From positions 1-11,014 of the forward strand of contig JASHVA010000123.1 in NCBI GenBank assembly GCA_030039715.1: a stretch of 11,014 nt of DNA, read 5' to 3'. The stretch is from Thermoplasmata archaeon. Lineage in GTDB: Archaea; Thermoplasmatota; Thermoplasmata; Lutacidiplasmatales; UBA184. This document shows, in pieces, positions 6,999-11,014 of the stretch. A program made the position numbers and the translations under genes. The notes under the pieces were generated by a model that saw only the letters and a program-made list of their open reading frames with translations, had not been told where the DNA came from and searched no databases. Within the stretch, counting starts at the first letter, position 1, and every line of letters begins with the position of its first letter.

Positions 6999-7187
6999 GA
7001 TTGGGGCCGATCGATCCATCGCCGAGCAGGCATGCGTGGCCCGGGCTCCGGCAGCAGTTGCGCGGAACTCGGCACTCGCCGAACGGGACACCGCCGTCGA
7101 GGTACGGACCGCGCACTCTTGCGTCCAATGTGATTTCCGTTGACTTGGGGCTTCGAGCGGTGAGAGTCCCCGCCGGGGAGGGAGCAC
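6999..7187. other. Gene-poor stretch, no feature recognised
   Basis: About 190 nt in which none of the six frames gives a recognisable protein. It lies where the body of the minus-strand DNA methyltransferase would be expected. I checked the minus-strand frames for a catalytic-domain continuation and saw none. It is probably decayed or unrelated DNA. Confidence 0.4.
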
Positions 7188-7367
7188 ACCTCGATCGTGA
7201 CGGCAAGACGGGCCTCCGCCCCAGAGCACGGCCCGGGGTCCATGGTCTCTCAGTCCGCAATAGGGAGGCGAGGCAACGACGCAGTGAACCGACTCGCCGG
7301 GCAGTGTCCGGAGAGCTTCCCGTGCCTCGCCGTCGACGATTGCCGGCTCCCATCCCGACGGGATCAC
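7188..7367 (-). pseudogene. N-terminal stump of a phage-type DNA methyltransferase
   Basis: From a GTG at 7367 the first 60 codons read like the beginning of a site-specific DNA methyltransferase of the N6-adenine/N4-cytosine class. They contain EAREALRTLPGESVHCVVAS (14-33), the catalytic motif IV SPPY (33-36) with CGLRDHG (37-43), then AVLWGGGPSCRHDRG (46-60). The last piece resembles the WGGDPxCxHxWG start of the cysteine-containing insert in many phage and archaeal examples. After this, all similarity stops: the second Cys pair, the LGLEPT-like segment and the FxGxG SAM-binding motif are missing in every minus-strand frame, and the open frame continues as unrelated sequence. Complete relatives are several hundred residues long, so this is a truncated, non-functional remnant. 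It lies 122 nt from the 3' end of tRNA-Lys, a usual integration site, which suggests element origin. Confidence 0.6.
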
Positions 7368-7488
7368 GGACCGCCCTCAGCGAATTCAATCCACGGACGA
7401 TCGCCGGTCGGCTCCTCAGGGCGCCTAGAAGGCTTGCCCCTCAGGCCGGAGGAGGCCGCGGGGGGCGGGTTCTATGAGGAAAGTGTTC
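7368..7488. other. Spacer between methyltransferase stump and tRNA-Lys 3' end
   Basis: No gene is supported. On the minus strand, the sequence just after the tRNA is GGAACACTTTCCTCATAG, with only a three-T run, so a tRNA terminator is weak at best. Confidence 0.4.
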
Positions 7489-7501
7489 CGGGCCCGAGGG
7501 G
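7489..7501 (+). repeat. tRNA-proximal copy of the 13-bp direct repeat (possible att site)
   Basis: CGGGCCCGAGGGG is the complement of the discriminator, acceptor 3' strand and first T-stem bases of the tRNA-Lys gene. It is identical to 3028-3040. The tRNA stays complete, as expected when an integrated element restores the 3' end of its target. Confidence 0.35.
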
Positions 7502-7562
7502 ATTCGAACCCCTGATCTTGCGGTTAAGAGCCGCCTGCTCTACCGGGCTGAGCTACGGGCCC
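7489..7562 (-). tRNA. tRNA-Lys (CTT anticodon)
   Basis: The full cloverleaf is present on the minus strand. It has a perfect 7-bp acceptor (GGGCCCG/CGGGCCC), a 4-bp D stem (GCTC/GAGC) with GG in the loop, and the anticodon loop CTCTTAA giving anticodon CTT. A 5-nt variable loop and a 5-bp T stem (AGGGG/CCCCT) around TTCGAAT complete it. Position 73 is G, usual for archaeal tRNA-Lys, and CCA is not encoded. The anticodon stem has four pairs plus a G27-A43 mismatch. There is no intron. Its own TATA box lies upstream at 7593-7600, so it need not be read from the deoxyhypusine synthase operon. Confidence 0.95.
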
Positions 7563-7592
7563 ACGAACGGCTCGGCCCGACCCGACTCCGCA

Positions 7593-7600
7593 AGATAAAG
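7593..7600 (-). promoter_or_regulatory. TATA box of tRNA-Lys
   Basis: On the minus strand, CTTTATCT lies in the 58-nt gap between deoxyhypusine synthase and the tRNA. Its centre is about 34 nt before the first tRNA base, so transcription would start a few bases upstream of the mature 5' end. This is the usual archaeal tRNA promoter layout. Confidence 0.65.
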
Positions 7601-7620
7601 GCTCGGACCGAGCCTGCGGC

Positions 7621-8562
7621 TCAGCGCCGAAGACGCTCGAGCGCGGCCCCGACCATCAGCGGGAAGAGGACGGTGACGTCGCCCTCCACGGTCGTGTGCC
7701 GGGCCGTCGGCTTGACCTTGCCCCAGGAGACCGCCTCCCGCGTGCGGGCGCCCGAGAGGCTGCCGTCCCACTCCACCGCCGTCGTGATGTAGAGCGCGGC
7801 GTCGAGGCCGTCCCGGAACTGGTTCCACCAGATCGTGTGGTGCTTCGAGATCCCGCCGCCGAGGAGGATCGCTCCGCTCCGCCGCGCGTCGAACACGAGG
7901 TCGGAGAGACGCTGCTCGTCGGAGAAGAGGTCGAGGGCGAGCGCCTTGTGGTCCTGCCAGAAGAGCCAGAGCTGCGAGCCGACCGCGCCGTCCGTGATCC
8001 CCGGCACGATCACGGGAACGTGCCGGTCCGCCGCGGCCCGAAGGATGCTCGACTCCACCGTGGCGGGGATCGCGCGGCCGATCGCGTCGGAGAGCGCGGC
8101 GGTCGAGAGCGACCGGGTCCCCCCCGCCCAGAGGCGACGGAGGATCGCCTGCATCTTCCGCTCGACGATCGCCCCGTAGTTCACCTCGGGGATCACGAGG
8201 TTCCCGAGCCGGTAGAGCTTCCGGCGGTGGAGCTCCGCGTCGTCGAGGTCCCACTCACCGTGGTAGTACGGCCGGAACGAGCGCGCGAGGTCGTGGTCGA
8301 GGGTGCCGCACGTGGTGATCACGGCGTCGACGTACCCCTCGCGCACGAGGGTCGCGAGCACCCCGCGCGTCCCGGTCGCCACGATATCCGCCGGGAAGGA
8401 CAGGAACGTCGTCATCTCCTCGTCGCCGAGGATCCGCGCGAGCACGTCCACGCCGCGCGCGACCTCGCGGGCGGAGAAGCCGCCCGCCGCCTCGAGCCGC
8501 CGGACGAGCGTGTCGAGCGAGGGGGCGTCGTCGATCCGGATGTCCTCGACCTTCCGCGGCAC
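7621..8562 (-). CDS. dys: Deoxyhypusine synthase
   Basis: This 313-residue cytoplasmic enzyme transfers the aminobutyl group of spermidine to a lysine of translation factor aIF5A, using NAD, in the first step of hypusine formation. Visible hallmarks are VITTCGTLDHDLAR (81-94), EVNYGAIVERKM (126-137), PVIVPGITDGAVGSQLW (183-199), GGGISKHH (235-242) and REAVSWGK (275-282). By alignment to the human enzyme, K282 is the imine-forming lysine, H241 the active-site histidine, and E276 and W280 substrate-pocket residues. The position of human Asp316 is Leu269 here, in GSLSGAR. Length is normal for archaeal members. The start is GTG 8562, 25 nt after the protease stop and without a clear Shine-Dalgarno site. 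It is the last protein gene of the aIF2-beta cluster, consistent with coordinated supply of translation factors. Confidence 0.93.
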   Translation of the reverse strand: MPRKVEDIRIDDAPSLDTLVRRLEAAGGFSAREVARGVDVLARILGDEEMTTFLSFPADIVATGTRGVLATLVREGYVDAVITTCGTLDHDLARSFRPYYHGEWDLDDAELHRRKLYRLGNLVIPEVNYGAIVERKMQAILRRLWAGGTRSLSTAALSDAIGRAIPATVESSILRAAADRHVPVIVPGITDGAVGSQLWLFWQDHKALALDLFSDEQRLSDLVFDARRSGAILLGGGISKHHTIWWNQFRDGLDAALYITTAVEWDGSLSGARTREAVSWGKVKPTARHTTVEGDVTVLFPLMVGAALERLRR

Positions 8563-8587
8563 GGCCGGCGTCCCGAGCGGCCGGGGG

Positions 8588-9556
8588 TTAAAGCCCCCCG
8601 GTGAGGCCGAAGGTGAACGACCGGAAGACGAGCGCGTAGGCGAGGAGGTAGCCGGCGAGCGCGCCGCCGTTCAGGAACGGGAGACCGGCCTGGGCGTTGC
8701 CGCGCAGGACGAGGCGCATCAGGATCGCGTAGCCGAGGAGCGAGCCGAGCAGCGCGCCGATCCCGGCCCAGAGGTTCCCCCCGACACCGAGGACGGCGGG
8801 CGTGGTGGGGAGCCAGATGAACGCCGAGACGACGAGCGTCCCCGGGATCACCACGTCGCCGAGGCCCATGAAGAGCGCCTCCCGCTGCTCGGTCGGCTGC
8901 GCGCGCTGCTCCTGGAGCGAGGGAGCGTTCGTGTAGTCGTAGCCGGCGGAGTCCGGCATCACGAGGAGGATCGGGAGCTTCATGTCGGTGACCGCCTCGG
9001 CGAGCGTCACCATGTGCTTCGTTCCGTAGACCGCGATCGCGTCGTAGATCAGGAGCGCGACCAGGAGGATGAACGCCGGCAGGACGGCGAACGAGATCCC
9101 GAGGATCGCGATGAGCGAGCCCGCCGCGAGGAAACCGACCAGGTCGACGACGTACCACTGCGGCTCCATCAGGAGGAGGAGGTAGAGACCGGCGCTGACG
9201 ATCGCCGCGAGCGTGACCGCGGGGCTGTAGGCGAGCTCGGCGCCGTACGGCGGGGGGAGGAGGAGGGCGGGGTAGATCGCCGAGAACGTCGCGTAGAGGG
9301 TGATGTAGAGCGAGGCCGCGATCGCGAACAGGATCAGGTGGCGGAGCGCCGCGAGGCCGCCCTGACGCCGGGCGATGTAGAGGATCAGGAGCGGCGCGAG
9401 GACGATGATGACGATGATCTCGAGCGGGGCGGTGACGCTCTGGGGGTTCGAGCTCGTGACGAGCCCGGCCGAGCGGAACGGCTCGGCGAGGAGGAGGGCG
9501 ACCGCCTGGGCCCCGACGTAGAGCGCGAGCAGTCCGATCCAGCGGAGGCTCCGCAT
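8588..9556 (-). CDS. Presenilin/SPP-like intramembrane aspartyl protease (archaeal PSH, family A22)
   Basis: A 322-residue polytopic membrane protein with about nine hydrophobic segments. The two catalytic aspartates of the GxGD proteases are present: D172 in LIYDAIAVYGTKHM (169-182) and D234 in MGLGDVVIPG (230-239). The region after the last loop carries QAGLPFLNGGALAGY (289-303), the place of the PAL motif, here with GLPFL. Between the two aspartates is a soluble loop (about 200-226), as in archaeal homologues. These enzymes cut single-pass segments within the membrane; natural substrates in archaea are largely unknown. It starts 6 nt after the aIF2-beta stop and precedes deoxyhypusine synthase by 25 nt, so it is probably cotranscribed with both. 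An ATG start without a Shine-Dalgarno site suggests coupling. The family call is firm, the biological role open. Confidence 0.88.
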   Translation of the reverse strand: MRSLRWIGLLALYVGAQAVALLLAEPFRSAGLVTSSNPQSVTAPLEIIVIIVLAPLLILYIARRQGGLAALRHLILFAIAASLYITLYATFSAIYPALLLPPPYGAELAYSPAVTLAAIVSAGLYLLLLMEPQWYVVDLVGFLAAGSLIAILGISFAVLPAFILLVALLIYDAIAVYGTKHMVTLAEAVTDMKLPILLVMPDSAGYDYTNAPSLQEQRAQPTEQREALFMGLGDVVIPGTLVVSAFIWLPTTPAVLGVGGNLWAGIGALLGSLLGYAILMRLVLRGNAQAGLPFLNGGALAGYLLAYALVFRSFTFGLTGGL

Positions 9557-9562
9557 AGGGCG

Positions 9563-10180
9563 CTACGGCTGGACGACCGCGTAGGCGTTGTTCCCGAGCA
9601 CCTTCGTGATCTTCGCGTTCACGGTCGAGCCGCGTTGCGTGGCGCCGGTGACGAAGACGACGAACCCTTCCTTCTTCGCGACGCCGTCCCCGCGCCGGCC
9701 GACGTCCTCGATCGTGAGGCGGTAGACCTCGCCGACGACGACGGGCGCCTTCGGCTTCTCGGGAGCCACGACCCGGCGGACCGTGACCGGGCGCTGGGCC
9801 CCGCAGGCCTCGCAGATGAGGAGCGTGAGTCGCCCCTCCTTCTGGAGGTGCGTATCCGGCCGGTGGCACTCGGTACAGATCACGTACTTCGCGGTGTACT
9901 CCTTGAGCCGCTGGGCGATCTGATCCTTCGTCAGGCGGGACTTGAGCACTCCGCGGGGGAGGTCGAGCACGCCGGGGCATCCGAACTCCTTCGCGAGGTA
10001 CTGGATCACGTGATCCGGATCGCGCCGGAGGACGCCGCAGATCTCCTGGAAGTTCCGGATCACCGTGTTCTTGCCGTCCGTCATCACGTCCGGCTCCGGC
10101 ACCTGGAACCGCTCGCCGCCGGTCTGGACCGGCGGGAGCTTCGAGCGGGCGCGCTCGAGGAGCGCTTCGTATCCTTGCAT
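9563..10180 (-). CDS. Translation initiation factor aIF2 subunit beta with C-terminal TRAM domain
   Basis: This 205-residue protein is a subunit of the heterotrimeric aIF2, which brings Met-tRNAi to the small ribosomal subunit. The N-terminal helix (1-20) is the usual gamma-binding segment. The alpha/beta core runs from NTVIRNFQEICGVLRRDPDH (38-57), through YLAKEFGCPG (61-70), to the zinc ribbon C102-x2-C105 and C123-x2-C126. Residues 148-205 (VGEVYRLTIEDVGRRGDGVA and on) form a TRAM RNA-binding domain fused to the C-terminus, a variant known from some euryarchaea. ATG 10180 gives the full N-terminal helix. A TATA box at 10209-10217 implies a leader of only about 8 nt. It is the first gene of a unit with the protease and deoxyhypusine synthase. 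A frame extending upstream to 10726 is only the antisense shadow of the phosphatase gene. Confidence 0.93.
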   Translation of the reverse strand: MQGYEALLERARSKLPPVQTGGERFQVPEPDVMTDGKNTVIRNFQEICGVLRRDPDHVIQYLAKEFGCPGVLDLPRGVLKSRLTKDQIAQRLKEYTAKYVICTECHRPDTHLQKEGRLTLLICEACGAQRPVTVRRVVAPEKPKAPVVVGEVYRLTIEDVGRRGDGVAKKEGFVVFVTGATQRGSTVNAKITKVLGNNAYAVVQP

Positions 10181-10208
10181 GGAACGGAAGAGAAGACCGG
10201 GGCGGCGG

Positions 10209-10217
10209 GGATAAGGA
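10209..10217 (-). promoter_or_regulatory. TATA box of the aIF2-beta operon
   Basis: On the minus strand, TCCTTATCC in the 41-nt gap after the phosphatase gene is centred about 33 nt before the ATG. Transcription would start near 10188, making the mRNA nearly leaderless. This agrees with the missing Shine-Dalgarno site. Confidence 0.55.
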
Positions 10218-10221
10218 TTCC

Positions 10222-10893
10222 TTACGGCCGGTAGGCGGGCGGGACCTCCGGGAACGCCGCGAGCACCTCGAGGACCTCGGAGAGGTCGGACCCCGGAACG
10301 ATCGCGGAGGCTCCGCGTCGCACGGCCTCGTCCTCCGGCTTGAACGCGACCCCGACCCGGCTCCGCCGGAACATCCCCACGTCGATCTCCGAGTTGCCGA
10401 CCGACGCGGTCTCGGACGGGCCGATGCCGAGCCGGTGTTGCAGCTCGGCGACGACGCGCTCCTTCTGGAGGACGGGGACCCGGACGATCCCCTCGCCGGT
10501 GAGCCGCCCCGCGGCATCGACCGCGAAGCCGTTCGCGAGGACGACGTCGATCCCGAGGTCCCGCGCGACGCGCTGGGCGAGGAGGTCGATCCCTCCGCTG
10601 ACGATCGCCGTCGTGACGCCCCGCGAGCGGAGCCCCCGGACGAGCGCCTCCGCGCCGGGCATCAGCGGAGCGCCGGCGAGGATCTCGTCGATCTCCTCCA
10701 GCGTGAGGTCCGGTCGGTGCTTCCACCAGATGCGGACGTCCGTGCGGACGAACTCGGCATCGTCGATCTCCTTCGCGAGGAACCGGCGAAGGCCGTCGTC
10801 GTTCCGCTCGCCGAAGTACGCGTGGACCGTGTGGTACGAGCTCTCGATGTCGACGAGCGTGCCGTCCATGTCGATCGCGACGAGCCTAAGCAC
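10222..10893 (-). CDS. HAD-superfamily phosphatase, SerB-like (HAD-IB)
   Basis: A 223-residue soluble phosphatase with all four HAD motifs. These are DMDGT (8-12; nucleophile D8, acid/base D10), SGG (99-101), K144 in QKERV, and GNSEIDVGMF (166-175) with D171. A helical cap (about 17-75) lies between motifs I and II, the C1 position typical of phosphoserine-phosphatase-like enzymes. Phosphoserine hydrolysis in serine synthesis is the nearest known activity, but other small phosphate esters are possible. Motif IV reads GN rather than the usual GD. The GTG start overlaps the upstream aldo/keto reductase by 8 nt, indicating translational coupling; both are in a separate unit from aIF2-beta, whose promoter follows. 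The family call is firm, the substrate uncertain. Confidence 0.82.
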   Translation of the reverse strand: MLRLVAIDMDGTLVDIESSYHTVHAYFGERNDDGLRRFLAKEIDDAEFVRTDVRIWWKHRPDLTLEEIDEILAGAPLMPGAEALVRGLRSRGVTTAIVSGGIDLLAQRVARDLGIDVVLANGFAVDAAGRLTGEGIVRVPVLQKERVVAELQHRLGIGPSETASVGNSEIDVGMFRRSRVGVAFKPEDEAVRRGASAIVPGSDLSEVLEVLAAFPEVPPAYRP

Positions 10894-11014
10894 GGTCGCC
10901 CCGGGCGATGGCGTCCGCCCGGTCGAGCACGTCGTCCTTCGGACGGACCGACCAGGCGGCGAGGTTCGTGTCGACCTGCTCCGGCCGGCTCATCCCCACC
11001 ACGGGCGCGGCGCC
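10886..11014 (-). CDS. Aldo/keto reductase, C-terminal 42 residues (partial)
   Basis: The gene runs in from beyond the window edge. The visible end contains APVVGMSRPEQVDTNLAAW, the conserved NADP-binding and terminal-helix region of aldo/keto reductases (compare P-I-V-G-A-S-R-P-E-Q-V). A helix with DDVLDRADAIARG follows, then the stop at 10886-10888. It shares 8 nt with the phosphatase start. The remaining domain, with its catalytic Tyr/Lys/His/Asp, lies outside the window, so the substrate cannot be judged. Confidence 0.75.
   Translation of the reverse strand, partial: GAAPVVGMSRPEQVDTNLAAWSVRPKDDVLDRADAIARGDRA

Noticed and set aside
8303..10234. 643-codon plus-strand open frame
   Set aside because: It is antisense to deoxyhypusine synthase, the protease and aIF2-beta. 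Its extreme Arg/Glu/Asp composition is the usual shadow of high-GC genes.
8412..10517. 701-codon minus-strand open frame
   Set aside because: It crosses four well-supported genes in another frame and is dominated by Arg/Pro/Ser/Gly; no domain is visible.

Overview
The window looks like chromosomal DNA of a high-GC archaeon, most likely a member of the Thermoplasmatota. The evidence is aIF2-beta fused to a TRAM domain, deoxyhypusine synthase, an archaeal presenilin-like protease, a very large secreted thermopsin-family (A5) protein, a tRNA without encoded CCA, and TATA-like boxes about 30-50 nt upstream of starts rather than bacterial promoters. Placement in a terrestrial or acid-soil Thermoplasmata lineage is inference only.

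Plus strand, 1-3020: a tightly packed three-gene unit encodes a RimK-like ATP-grasp ligase, an SsuD/SfnG-like flavin monooxygenase (LLM class) and a LUD-domain (LutC/YkgG-like) protein. The first two genes overlap, and the third starts 4 nt after the second. A TATA-like box and a perfect 16-bp palindrome lie upstream, and a long GC-rich hairpin follows the last stop. The substrate is not evident.

Plus strand, 3028-7489: a single 1116-residue secreted or membrane-anchored protein (thermopsin-like domain plus a C-terminal beta-helix of 22-residue coils) has its own TATA box and GGTG-type ribosome site. It is followed by about 850 nt with little coding content: one doubtful small ORF and, on the minus strand, a 60-codon N-terminal stump of a phage-type DNA methyltransferase. 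This stretch ends at the 3' end of a tRNA-Lys(CTT) gene. A 13-bp direct repeat of the tRNA 3' end (7489-7501) is found at 3028-3040, so the thermopsin gene and the stump may be the remains of an element integrated at the tRNA.

Minus strand, 7489-11014: reading in the direction of transcription, the end of an aldo/keto reductase overlaps a HAD phosphatase. Then comes a TATA box with an almost leaderless aIF2-beta/TRAM gene, followed closely by the presenilin-like protease and deoxyhypusine synthase. Last is tRNA-Lys with its own TATA box. This is a translation-related housekeeping cluster (initiation factor, aIF5A-modifying enzyme, tRNA) with an intramembrane protease embedded in it.
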